Shown: piece by piece, positions 29,490 through 38,115 of the stretch
Position numbering within the stretch: position 1 is the stretch's first letter
How the letters are laid out: every line of letters starts with the position of its first letter
DNA from: Stentor roeselii
Lineage: Eukaryota > Ciliophora > Heterotrichea > Heterotrichida > Stentoridae
DNA length: 64,000 nucleotides
Reading direction: 5' to 3'
Assembly (NCBI GenBank): GCA_006503475.1
Contig: RSEH01000249.1
Span: forward strand, 1-64,000
Notes under the pieces: model-generated
What the model was told of the DNA's origin: nothing
Databases searched by the model: none
Seen by the model: only the letters and a program-made list of their open reading frames with translations
Made by a program: the position numbers and the translations under genes

Positions 29490-32400
29490 ATGGAAAGTGT
29501 TACTAGATGGCTTTTGGATCTAGGCATTCAATTCAACAACATCGAAGAAGACTTCTCAAACGGTTATCTTCTAGGAATGATTCTCTTTCGTTACAACTTC
29601 CAACCAGACTTCGGCCAGTTTTCAAACAAAGTCAGTTATGCCCTAACAAATCTGAGTAAAATCCAGTTATCACTTGAAAGACTTGCAATAAAATTCGACC
29701 CTCACCGTCTAATAAACAAAGAACCAGGTTACAGCCAGTCCTTGTTGGCAAAGATTTACAAAGCCCTTCACAATGTGCCTGATTCAACCCCTGCGAAAAA
29801 AAAAGGGTCACTTTCTTTGCCTCCTGAAATTTCGAAGCAGGATAGACTTGGGGAAAGACAGAAAAAATTTGAAGATTTTCATCAGACACAGTTAAAAATC
29901 ATCAAAGATGCAGAATTTTTGCAGAGAGATTTGATTTTAAATGCGAAAATCAAAGAAAGACAGAATAGAATTGATGCCTTGAAGACTAATAAAACTTTCA
30001 TGCAAACTTGGCAAGGAGAAGGAATTGAAAACTGGAAGAAAAATGTACAGATAAAGAAAGAAAGAGTTTTACATGAAAAAACAGTGAAGCTTAAATTAAG
30101 CAATGATAAGAAAACTAGGATTCGACTTTCGAATCAGTTTTATCTTAATGATACTTTCGATGGTATCAAAGAATTCGAAAAAAACATGATCCGACTAGGA
30201 ATCGACTACACCGGCGAAACCGAGAAAAAGGTAACAAAGCAAGACTTATCAGTAGAAACAGCAGCAACAATGGCAAAAATCAAAGAAAACAAGCTAAAGT
30301 CAATCGAAGCAGCAAAAGAACGAGAAGTCCGTCAAAGAAACTCCTACATCGAGCAAAAGAAAAACGAAAAATTCGAGTCCTACAAAAAATCCTCATCACG
30401 TATCGGAAATCTTTTAAAGCAAGTCCTTTCCAGACTCCATCAAAATATTTTCCTTTTCCTAAAAAACTACTCAAAAAAGACTCGCAGGATTCAAGATGTC
30501 GAGCAAAACATTTCTCAATACAAAAATCTTGCCGAGGAAAAATGGGGAAGCATTGAAAGGGCCAGACTTGAAGCCCTTGAAGCCCAGGAGCAGATAGCAA
30601 AGAAAGAAATAAGTGAAAAGAAGAAAAATTTCAGAAAAAATGTATTGGAAGCTAAGCTAAAGGCAAGTGAAATGCATTTTGAAATGATTAAACCTGTTAC
30701 TTATGACTTGATTGCTCTTGCTGGAGAAGTCTTTGAACATTTAGGGAAATTTCCTAGAATTCCTTCAAAACTTTGGAATAATTGGATGGAGGTCTTTGTT
30801 AATAAGGCAAATCAACATCGGGTTGAAGTTGTTCAGAAACCTGAGAAGGATTTGTTTGAATCGGTTCCTGTTTTTGATGAATTGGGAAAGGGTATTGTTG
30901 AGGATTATTTGAATGGAAGAGAGAATTGGGGACCTTTACCCAGCAACTACCTCCTCTCAGACTGCATCGAGGAAATAATCGACACCTCCTTCCCCCTATC
31001 TCCAAGACCCCCATTTCCAGAAGGTCCATCCTTCCTTCCTCTAAAGCTTCTCCTTCTCGGAGGTCCATTTTCAGGAAAGCACCATCAAAGCAAGAAGCTT
31101 TCAGACACATTCTTCTTAAAATCTTTAGAACAATCAAAAATCCAAGAAGAAGCCAAAAAAGTAGTCCTCCGAAAATCAGAGCCAGAAGACACAAAAAACA
31201 AAAAAAAAGTGATCGAAGAAGAGCCAGAAGTATTCATCCAAGCCTGCCTGGAAAGCAACCCAGATGAAGAATCCGGCCGTGCACGTCTTTTTCGAGGGCG
31301 AATTCGAGGTCTTTTCGGTGATTCCTTAAAAAGTGAAGAAGACAGTAAAAAGCCAATAAAAAAAGAAGAAGCCCGTTGTCAAGGTTTCATACTTTTAGGT
31401 TATCCAGGGACTTTACAAGAAGCGGTGGACTTGGAAAGGCAGTTAAGTGGTTTTGTCCATCCTTCTGAATTACCTGCAGAACAAAGGGATGTAAAAAAAG
31501 TCCAAGCCGGGGAGTTGATTCGTTATCGACCAAAGGAATTCGTGCCTCAGAAGATGTTTAGTGGCTTTTGGGACCTTGTCGTTATTTTAGATGTGGATGA
31601 AGATATCGCAGCCCGAAGGGCTGCGGAAAGAAGGATCGACCCTGCAGGGAATGTTTATAATTTAATGGTCAATCCACCTCCTGATAATGTTTTGGCTAAA
31701 TGCAAAACTATTGACTGGCCTGGAGAGGACTGGCTTCATGGAGAATATGCACAATTTACTGTTAATAAAAATAGGCTCGCTCATTGGTTCTCACTTTTTG
31801 GATTTAAGGGACAGTCGAGCTTTATGAGAATTGATGGAAATTCACATCCTGATGTTGTCTTTGAAAGTATTAAAATAAGGTGTCTTGAAATACTTGCTGC
31901 GAAAAATGCACCTGGGGAGTATGAGGAGAAAAGGGAAGGAAATCAGGAAAGGGAGATTAAAGCTTTTAGATTGTTTGAGATGTGGGAAAAAATCGCGAAG
32001 GAGTATAAGGAAAGGGTTTTTTATGCTTTTGGAATGTTTAGAGGAGTGGTTTTGGAAATGGAAAAAGGATTGGTTGAGATTCAGGAAGAGTTTTTAATGG
32101 TTTTAAAGGAAAATGATTTGAAAGGGGAAATAGCCAAGGAGTTTCTTGCGGATTTTAATGATTTGATTAGGAGACAGACGATTTTTTCTAAGGGAGACGT
32201 TGATGAACTTTTAGATAGAATCGATAATATCAGTGACTCACTCTGGGACCTAGTAAGTCAAAGAAAGCAAAAAATGGTAGAACTTCGACAGAAACTTGTA
32301 GAAAATTACAACATCGAAAAAAAACTCGGAAAATTCGCTAACCTTGCAGTTTTACTCACTCAATGCGAAGCTTTCAAGTACTCCGGTTCCGCGAATCTGA

Positions 32401-32795
32401 TCCTAGACTGGATGAGCGATGACGATAAAAATCCTCAAATCAACCTTCAAATACCTTCAGAAATTTCCTTCCCTTTATCAGACTTTCTGAAGTTATTCAA
32501 GCTAAAAGCTCTAAATTCCTTAACATCCCATTCAAGCCTTTCAGAAGAAAACGAGTTATTCGAGTTCAGAGTCTCTTCAATAACAGCCTGGGTCGAGTAT
32601 AACTTGAACCTTTTCCGTCAAAAGACCGACTCAGTCTTCAACAAGTTAGACGACTGGATAAAGCAAGCAGTGATTCTTTTAAACGACTCAATAAACGACT
32701 ACATCTCAGCCCTTCACTCTTCATTCAAATCAAAAGAAGTTTTAAACTACTCATTTCCTCCAGATTCCTCAATATTAAAACCTTTAAGTATTTAA
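29490..32795 (+). CDS. SPEF2: SPEF2/CPC1-like central-pair protein (CH domain plus adenylate-kinase-like domain)
   Basis: A 1101-residue protein. Residues 1-100 form a calponin-homology domain of the CH-like Spef type (VTRWLLDLGIQFNNIEEDFS, GYLLGMILFRYNFQ). A long charged coiled coil follows (~105-440). At ~520-800 is an adenylate-kinase-like unit: P-loop LLLLGGPFSGKHHQSKKL, GFILLGYPGTLQEAVDLERQ, and DVDEDIAARRAAERRIDPAG as in the lid region. A further helical region closes the protein. This CH plus ADK combination defines SPEF2/KPL2 in animals and CPC1 in Chlamydomonas, which sit on the C1 microtubule of the ciliary central pair. It is shorter than the human protein. The end overlaps the 3' end of the convergent RING-CH gene by 12 bp. 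Confidence 0.9.
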   Translation: MESVTRWLLDLGIQFNNIEEDFSNGYLLGMILFRYNFQPDFGQFSNKVSYALTNLSKIQLSLERLAIKFDPHRLINKEPGYSQSLLAKIYKALHNVPDSTPAKKKGSLSLPPEISKQDRLGERQKKFEDFHQTQLKIIKDAEFLQRDLILNAKIKERQNRIDALKTNKTFMQTWQGEGIENWKKNVQIKKERVLHEKTVKLKLSNDKKTRIRLSNQFYLNDTFDGIKEFEKNMIRLGIDYTGETEKKVTKQDLSVETAATMAKIKENKLKSIEAAKEREVRQRNSYIEQKKNEKFESYKKSSSRIGNLLKQVLSRLHQNIFLFLKNYSKKTRRIQDVEQNISQYKNLAEEKWGSIERARLEALEAQEQIAKKEISEKKKNFRKNVLEAKLKASEMHFEMIKPVTYDLIALAGEVFEHLGKFPRIPSKLWNNWMEVFVNKANQHRVEVVQKPEKDLFESVPVFDELGKGIVEDYLNGRENWGPLPSNYLLSDCIEEIIDTSFPLSPRPPFPEGPSFLPLKLLLLGGPFSGKHHQSKKLSDTFFLKSLEQSKIQEEAKKVVLRKSEPEDTKNKKKVIEEEPEVFIQACLESNPDEESGRARLFRGRIRGLFGDSLKSEEDSKKPIKKEEARCQGFILLGYPGTLQEAVDLERQLSGFVHPSELPAEQRDVKKVQAGELIRYRPKEFVPQKMFSGFWDLVVILDVDEDIAARRAAERRIDPAGNVYNLMVNPPPDNVLAKCKTIDWPGEDWLHGEYAQFTVNKNRLAHWFSLFGFKGQSSFMRIDGNSHPDVVFESIKIRCLEILAAKNAPGEYEEKREGNQEREIKAFRLFEMWEKIAKEYKERVFYAFGMFRGVVLEMEKGLVEIQEEFLMVLKENDLKGEIAKEFLADFNDLIRRQTIFSKGDVDELLDRIDNISDSLWDLVSQRKQKMVELRQKLVENYNIEKKLGKFANLAVLLTQCEAFKYSGSANLILDWMSDDDKNPQINLQIPSEISFPLSDFLKLFKLKALNSLTSHSSLSEENELFEFRVSSITAWVEYNLNLFRQKTDSVFNKLDDWIKQAVILLNDSINDYISALHSSFKSKEVLNYSFPPDSSILKPLSI

Positions 32796-33950
32796 ATTAA
32801 TTCCTTCTTGATTTGCTATAAAAGCTGCAGATTCAAAAGCATTTTCAAAGCCGTCAGCTTGGGTCACGTTAGAGATTTTTGTAGTTCTTTTTCTTTGTTT
32901 ATGGCAGCAATTTTTTAATTGAAAGGGAGTTTTGACAATGACGGTAAAAACAGTTCTGCCGAGTTGTAGAGACAAAGGATGTCCAGGTTGAACGATGAAA
33001 TTTTTTTTCATTTGAAGAAGAGTCCCGAATTTACTGTGATTGTCGTTTAAATAAAATCGATTTTTGAGTAAAGTAACGAAACAATGTTTACGACTCACAG
33101 TGATATCTGAGATTTTTAAATCACTTTCCTGACTTCTACCAATTATCACATGTTGACCTTCTTTCAAGCTAATCAGATGAAGTCCTTTTTTTGACATGGT
33201 CTCCAAAGAGTACTCTTCAAGCACAACAAAGGAAGATTCTTCAAGAGGTGAAAAGTTGATCAATGAAAAAGACCGTCCGAAGCAAGTCACTGTTGGAGAA
33301 ATTTCACTTTTACACAATTCGCATTCCAGGTCTTTAGAGTAAAAACTCATGATTTTTAATGTTCTTCTAGAAAAGACTCTGCAGTTTATCCATTGCTTCA
33401 AACAGCTCACATGCACTAAAGACATCGTCCCTGCACATTTACATGGAGATATCAACGGGTCTTCCTCAGTCTCTGAAGAGTTCAGACAGATTCTGCACAC
33501 TGATGACTCTGAAACCTTAAAATTTGCCTTTGCTTCAGAGTTTTCAATGTAAAATAACTTTAAAAGGTCCTGCTTTTCTCTTGAGAATTGACTTGTATTC
33601 ACTTGTTTCACTTTAAATCGCACTTTTCCAAGACGAAGACATTGACCTTCATTTAAGATCAGCCCTGAAAGGGCTGATTTTCTGGAATTCACTACTTGCC
33701 AAATGTGACTATTGTCTTCGGCTATAGGGGAAAGTTGGAAAAAGCTGGAATTTCGAGAAATTCTTAGAAGTGGAAGAGATGATGAAAGGATTTCTGGGTC
33801 TGGGATGTAACAATGGTCGTGGTTTAAAAATATGCTGCAGGGATGGTGAATTAAAAGTTTGCTCAGTGATTGTTCTTTTGAGTTGTAGTCGAAAAGACCG
33901 TTGTTTTCGTGTTTCCAGGTTTTTGATTCAAGGAGAAGGTAGTTAGTCAT
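32784..33950 (-). CDS. RING-CH (MARCH-type) and FHA domain protein
   Basis: A 388-residue protein. A C4HC3 RING-CH finger lies at ~150-215: CRICLNSSETEEDPLISPC, then CKCAGTMSLVHVSCLKQWI, closing with CELCK. RING-CH domains act as E3 ubiquitin ligases by binding E2 enzymes. A forkhead-associated domain follows at ~265-330 (VIIGRSQESDLKISDITVSR, then KHC and HSKFGTLLQ), a phosphothreonine-binding fold. The region before the RING (~80-115) may be a worn second FHA domain. There are no membrane helices, unlike animal MARCH proteins, so a soluble phospho-directed E3 is the likely role. Its ATG follows directly, and in the same frame, the TAA stop of the DUSP-USP gene. Confidence 0.85.
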   Translation of the reverse strand: MTNYLLLESKTWKHENNGLFDYNSKEQSLSKLLIHHPCSIFLNHDHCYIPDPEILSSSLPLLRISRNSSFFQLSPIAEDNSHIWQVVNSRKSALSGLILNEGQCLRLGKVRFKVKQVNTSQFSREKQDLLKLFYIENSEAKANFKVSESSVCRICLNSSETEEDPLISPCKCAGTMSLVHVSCLKQWINCRVFSRRTLKIMSFYSKDLECELCKSEISPTVTCFGRSFSLINFSPLEESSFVVLEEYSLETMSKKGLHLISLKEGQHVIIGRSQESDLKISDITVSRKHCFVTLLKNRFYLNDNHSKFGTLLQMKKNFIVQPGHPLSLQLGRTVFTVIVKTPFQLKNCCHKQRKRTTKISNVTQADGFENAFESAAFIANQEGINLNT

Positions 33951-35192
33951 TTATATCAACTTTTTATATATTAATATAAATAAACTACTGCAACTTATCG
34001 AACTTTTTCTTACCTTTTCTACCTTCTCGTCTGAGTACCGCGTCCAAGAGTTACAACCTTCGACAAAGGTCGAGTATTCACCTTTTTCTTTAGAAATAAA
34101 AGAAAAAAGACGGTAAAAACAGCCAAAATTTAAACTTTTCTTGATTTTTATCGTTTTTTTCCTTTTAAGACTTGATTTTTTTAAACAGATTATAAGAATT
34201 TCAGGATAGGTCTTTAGGCTTTTTTTTATGTAGGAGTCTTGATCGAAACCACATTTAATGCAGTAATGTTTTCCTACTGTTAAGCCGAAAAATGAGGAAA
34301 ATATCTTAGAAAGTGATTTTTTTTGAGGAAGGTTCAAATATGTGAAATGGTTTGAAAAGTCTTGAAAATTTGTGCAGACTGTGCAAGAAACACTTGAAAG
34401 AATTGTTCCTTGACATGAGGTAAAACTTAGGAAAATTTTAGATGTTTCTATTAGGAATCGGTTTATTAGGTTTTGTAGAATAAATATCGGGTTTTTCTCA
34501 GTTATTCTTAGATCCGTGTATAGAGATTTCGTGTTAATTGTGCCGGAATGGATATGACTAGCTGCAACAAAAACCAATGCAAACTTCGGAATCAAATCAG
34601 AAGCTGAAATCTTTCTGATTTTCTCAACATTCACAAAAAGTTCAACAAATTCAGGAATTCTTAAAAAAACCTGAAGAACCGAGTTAAAAGCACTTGAATT
34701 ATCAAAAGCAGAAAAAGTGACTTTTCTAGGAATTTTACTAGGAAAAGACAGAACTTGATTAGAATTCAATCTTTTTATGATTTACTTTTGAAGTCTGCTA
34801 AGTATTTTTTACGTTTTAATAATTTTTTCAGGTAAAATGATCTGTTCAGTCGAGTTTCTGACAGTATCATCATCTGGTTCTATTTTAATATATTGACTTC
34901 TTACTGAATCCTTTGAAACATACAAAAGTTCTCCGAAACTTCCAAAAGTATCTCGAAAAAAGTTCCATTTCATGCAAGAAATGACTTTAAAGTCGATATT
35001 TTCTTCAGCTTTTTCATCAAGTTCTAAGTGTTTATTCAAAATTTCTGAAAAATATATCCTACCTGGAGCAGGTCCACCTTGTTTGTAGAGGTTGTAAGAC
35101 ATGTACCAAGCCATTGGAACTACGTACTTCGGTCCTTTCTCGAGTTCGACTTCTATCAGAGGCTGAGTCACTTTATCTGAATCAGAAAGCAT
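33951..35192 (-). CDS. DUSP-USP protein, probable catalytically dead deubiquitinase (two 15-nt introns)
   Basis: Exons 34813-35192, 34786-34797 and 33951-34770 give 403 residues. Residues ~20-60 form a DUSP domain (YVVPMAWYMSYNLYKQGGPA, PGRIYFSEIL), found only next to ubiquitin-specific proteases. Residues ~148-403 have USP order: a Cys box reading NSSAFNSVLQVF, two CxxC pairs (CTVC, CIKC) of the zinc ribbon, TYPEILIICLKK, and a C-terminal box GEYSTFVEG followed by SWTRYSDEKV. The catalytic Cys of NTC(Y/F)MNSVLQ is Ser157, and the His of GHYxAYV is Glu, at about residue 362, so protease activity is unlikely. It may bind ubiquitin or compete with an active USP. The second exon is only 12 nt. 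Confidence 0.82.
34771..34785 (-). other. 15-nt intron 2 of the DUSP-USP gene
   Basis: Coding-strand sequence GTAAATCATAAAAAG with GT-AG ends and A at position 10. Removing it bypasses a TAA in frame and joins the DUSP region to the USP region. Confidence 0.8.
34798..34812 (-). other. 15-nt intron 1 of the DUSP-USP gene
   Basis: Coding-strand sequence GTAAAAAATACTTAG with GT-AG ends and A at position 10. It is followed by a 12-nt exon (34786-34797) and then intron 2. A single 42-nt intron is the alternative reading and also keeps the frame. Confidence 0.75.
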
Positions 35193-35601
35193 TTTAGATT
35201 TATAATCACGAATTTTAAGTGTTTTTAATACTTTTTAATGAGAAGTGTAGGGTTCGCTTGAAGTTGATTCATTGATTCACTGGATGGAAATTTAGAAAAT
35301 TTAGGGTTTTAGGAAATTATTCAGGAGGTTTTGGAATGGGTTTATGGATTAGGATGATAAATTTTAAGTTTTTGAAGATTTTTGGCTTGGTTGATGGGTT
35401 TTTAAGGATTTTAGTTCCTTTTAGATTTAATTATTCTTTTGGGTTATTTTTTAGTTATTTTGGATTTTGAAGAAAGGTTAAGTTTTGGAACATAAGATTT
35501 AATTTTGGAGTATTGGATGAATTAATCTTTTTCATAATTTACAGAATTTCTAAAATCTCGAAAAATGATTTAACATTTTTAACTTGAGATTTTTTCAGTG
35601 A
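35193..35601. other. Intergenic spacer, G/T-rich on the plus strand
   Basis: About 400 bp. From 35220 to 35480 the plus strand is strongly G/T-rich, i.e. A/C-rich upstream of the minus-strand DUSP-USP gene. No gene or RNA seen. Confidence 0.6.
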
Positions 35602-37851
35602 TCAATGATTTAAGTTATTAAAATTTAATAAAGGAAGTTGATGATGATTCTTTTTCAAGTACTTTGAAAATAACAAGTTTTTGTTTTCAGAAAAGTTTTC
35701 ACTTTCCAATGACTCCTGCAACTCTAAAGAATTTTTGCATGATTCTTCACTTTTCTCTAGAAAAGATTGACTGTTGCTTGCTTCTGAGTGTTCAAGCGAT
35801 GGGTCTTGATTCATAATTTCAGAAAAATTGATTTTTTGACAAGTAAGTTTATAATTTTCACTGAAACTTTCTTTATTTTCTCTAAATCCCAGAAAATTTT
35901 CAAGTTTTTCATTATTTTCTTTAATTTTCTCATTTTCCGAACCACAAAAGTTTTTTTCATGATTTTCTTCAAGAATTCTTAATTTTTCCATAAAATTTAT
36001 CTCTTCAGCATTAACAAAATTATTTTTCTTTTCATTCTCTTCATTTTTTTCTAATAAAACCTGATTCAAAGTCCTTAAACTAACATTTTTACAGCTTTTC
36101 ATCATTTTTTTCTCATCTTTTAATCCCGTTTGACAACCCGCAGAAATTCCAGTAATTTCAAAAGAATCCCTGACTTCCCTCGCATCTTTCTTAAAGTTTT
36201 CAACATCTTTTCTAGAAAGTGAGTTATTTAAGTCATTTTCTTTGATAATTTTTTGAACAACTTGAGTTTTATCTTTAATTTTATTGGAAAAGTCTAAAAC
36301 GTCTAAAGTGTCCATGTTTTCAATTGCTTTCTGTTCAAGACTTTCAAGGTTTTCTTTGAAGGTCTTTGATAGTTGGTCGAATCTTGAGTTTATTAGTTTG
36401 AAAAGATGCTCGTTTAGCCCGGGGCTTTGACCGATCACTGAGGTTAAAGAGTTTATGTCTTCTAGTTGCTTGTCTCGCAGGTATTCGAGACTTGAAAGTT
36501 GAGCCCTGCTCCAGCTTAGCTGGTCTTTTAAAAGGTTGTTTAAACGATCTTGTCTTGCTTCAGAGGATTTTAACTGTTGGCGGGATTGATAATGGTGAAA
36601 GGCTTTCTGGATTTTTCTAGCGGAGAGACTTTCTTGGATTCTTTTTAGTTTTAAGATGTTTTCTTTGGAATTTTCTTGTTCTTCGTAGGTTTCTTTAGGT
36701 TTTTTTAGGTTTTCATGGTTTTTGTTGGGATTATCTTCAATTTTTTTGAGGTTTTCATCATTTTTTTTAATGTTTTTTTCATTGATTTTAATGTTTTCAT
36801 CTTTTTTTTCGAGGTTTTCAGAATTTTTTAAGTTTTGATCATTTTCGTCTTCTTTCAAATAATTTTTCTTAACTTTTTCCTCATTTTTTTCCATTTTCTT
36901 AAAATGTTCATTCTCATAATTTTCCTGTTCTTCATTTTTGAAATTTTGAATGAAAAGTTTAAATCCTTCAATAGTTTCACTTTTATCTCTGTGATCATTG
37001 AAAGTGACTTGTTGACTATCATGAAAAAACGATCCCATTTCATTTGTATCAATGAAGCTGATTTTCCTGTTGACCTTCCTATTTCTACATTTATTCTGAC
37101 TTTCCTGCAAGTTTTCCTTCACATTGCCATAACATTTAGGGTACTTCAAGTTAACCCTAATCAAATATCCATGACTTGCATTATTAAAATCCGATTCCTC
37201 ATCAACACTGCTGTTTCTAACACCCCGACAAGTTTTTTCTTTTCCATTCCTTTTATTCGAGTTGGACCTTGCAGCAGGACTGACTTCTTTTAACCTATTC
37301 CTGTTATTTCCCTCAAAATGTGACTGATCCGGACTATTCTTCTTAGTCTTCGAACTAACTTTCTGCACTTTTCTTACCAAAGAGGTGCATTTTTGAATAT
37401 CTCTATTTTTTTCCTTTTCTTCTACTTTTTCCTTCTTTTTCCTCAACTTGAAAGAATCACGGATGACGTTTTTGGTGAGTCCTAAAAGTTTCGAAGACAT
37501 TTCCAGCTTGTTCTTTAAACTTTGCTCTAAATTTGCCTCTGCTCTTCCTTTTTCTAAACTTTTCGAAGAAATGTCGGTATCTGAGTTGAAATGTCCAGAA
37601 ATGAAAGAATTTCCAAAAAATTTCAACTTTTTTTCTCTTTTTGGACTTAAAAGTTTTTTTACAAGGGAAGAATCCGCCTTTGCTTTCGAGTTTTTATTGG
37701 AAAAAAGTCGACTTTCGAGAGGTTCTACGTTTTTTGAGGATTCTGGAGACTTTTTGCCTTTGAATGATTGAGAAGGGAGCTTTTTGCAGGGCTTTGTTGA
37801 GATTGTTTCTCTTGGTTTTGAATTCGGAGGTTTTTGTGGGTCTCTGATCAT
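35602..37851 (-). CDS. Charged, coiled-coil protein with IQ motif, function unknown
   Basis: A 749-residue protein, very rich in Lys, Glu, Asn and Ser. The N-terminal ~300 residues are basic and disordered. At ~300-410 is a Lys/Glu/Asn-rich low-complexity coiled coil (repeated EN-LKK units). An IQ-like motif (SARKIQKAFHHYQSRQQLK) near 415 could bind calmodulin or a centrin. It is followed by a more ordered helical segment (~430-530) and an acidic tail. I do not recognise a family. Ciliate proteins of this build are often basal-body or cytoskeletal parts, but nothing here proves it. The start is 28 bp from the divergent start of the small acylation-motif protein at 37880. Confidence 0.75.
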   Translation of the reverse strand: MIRDPQKPPNSKPRETISTKPCKKLPSQSFKGKKSPESSKNVEPLESRLFSNKNSKAKADSSLVKKLLSPKREKKLKFFGNSFISGHFNSDTDISSKSLEKGRAEANLEQSLKNKLEMSSKLLGLTKNVIRDSFKLRKKKEKVEEKEKNRDIQKCTSLVRKVQKVSSKTKKNSPDQSHFEGNNRNRLKEVSPAARSNSNKRNGKEKTCRGVRNSSVDEESDFNNASHGYLIRVNLKYPKCYGNVKENLQESQNKCRNRKVNRKISFIDTNEMGSFFHDSQQVTFNDHRDKSETIEGFKLFIQNFKNEEQENYENEHFKKMEKNEEKVKKNYLKEDENDQNLKNSENLEKKDENIKINEKNIKKNDENLKKIEDNPNKNHENLKKPKETYEEQENSKENILKLKRIQESLSARKIQKAFHHYQSRQQLKSSEARQDRLNNLLKDQLSWSRAQLSSLEYLRDKQLEDINSLTSVIGQSPGLNEHLFKLINSRFDQLSKTFKENLESLEQKAIENMDTLDVLDFSNKIKDKTQVVQKIIKENDLNNSLSRKDVENFKKDAREVRDSFEITGISAGCQTGLKDEKKMMKSCKNVSLRTLNQVLLEKNEENEKKNNFVNAEEINFMEKLRILEENHEKNFCGSENEKIKENNEKLENFLGFRENKESFSENYKLTCQKINFSEIMNQDPSLEHSEASNSQSFLEKSEESCKNSLELQESLESENFSENKNLLFSKYLKKNHHQLPLLNFNNLNH

Positions 37852-37879
37852 TTAAATGATATGAAATGAATATAATAGA

Positions 37880-38098
37880 ATGGGCTCATGCTGTGTTCAT
37901 GTGCAGAAGAACAACTTAAGGAGTAAGAGAATGACTCAGGAAATCAATAATGAGCCTGATTTTTATACTTTTAATCAAGAAAAATCTCAGGGTAATCCTC
38001 CTGTGGTTGAAGATACTCCTTCAGATAACCACCCAATGGCAGGTTACATCTTTCCCCGCAAGCTAACTCTTCAAACTGTAAATAACCCAAACCCTTAA
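37880..38098 (+). CDS. Small protein with N-terminal myristoylation/palmitoylation motif
   Basis: A 72-residue protein starting MGSCCVHVQKNN. Gly2 followed by Ser-Cys-Cys is the classic arrangement for N-myristoylation with nearby palmitoylation, which would anchor it to a membrane. The rest is polar with no domain I recognise. It fills the gap between two minus-strand genes almost exactly, 28 bp from the start of one and 17 bp from the stop of the other. That spacing and the lipid motif favour a real gene despite its size. It could still be a chance frame. Confidence 0.55.
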   Translation: MGSCCVHVQKNNLRSKRMTQEINNEPDFYTFNQEKSQGNPPVVEDTPSDNHPMAGYIFPRKLTLQTVNNPNP

Positions 38099-38115
38099 AT
38101 CCCTTTAAAATTAAT

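Noticed and set aside
33951-35192. Two separate genes, a DUSP-only protein and a USP-only protein.
   Set aside because: The second frame has no ATG at its start (TTG), and two consensus 15-nt introns join them in frame; DUSP domains occur with USP domains.
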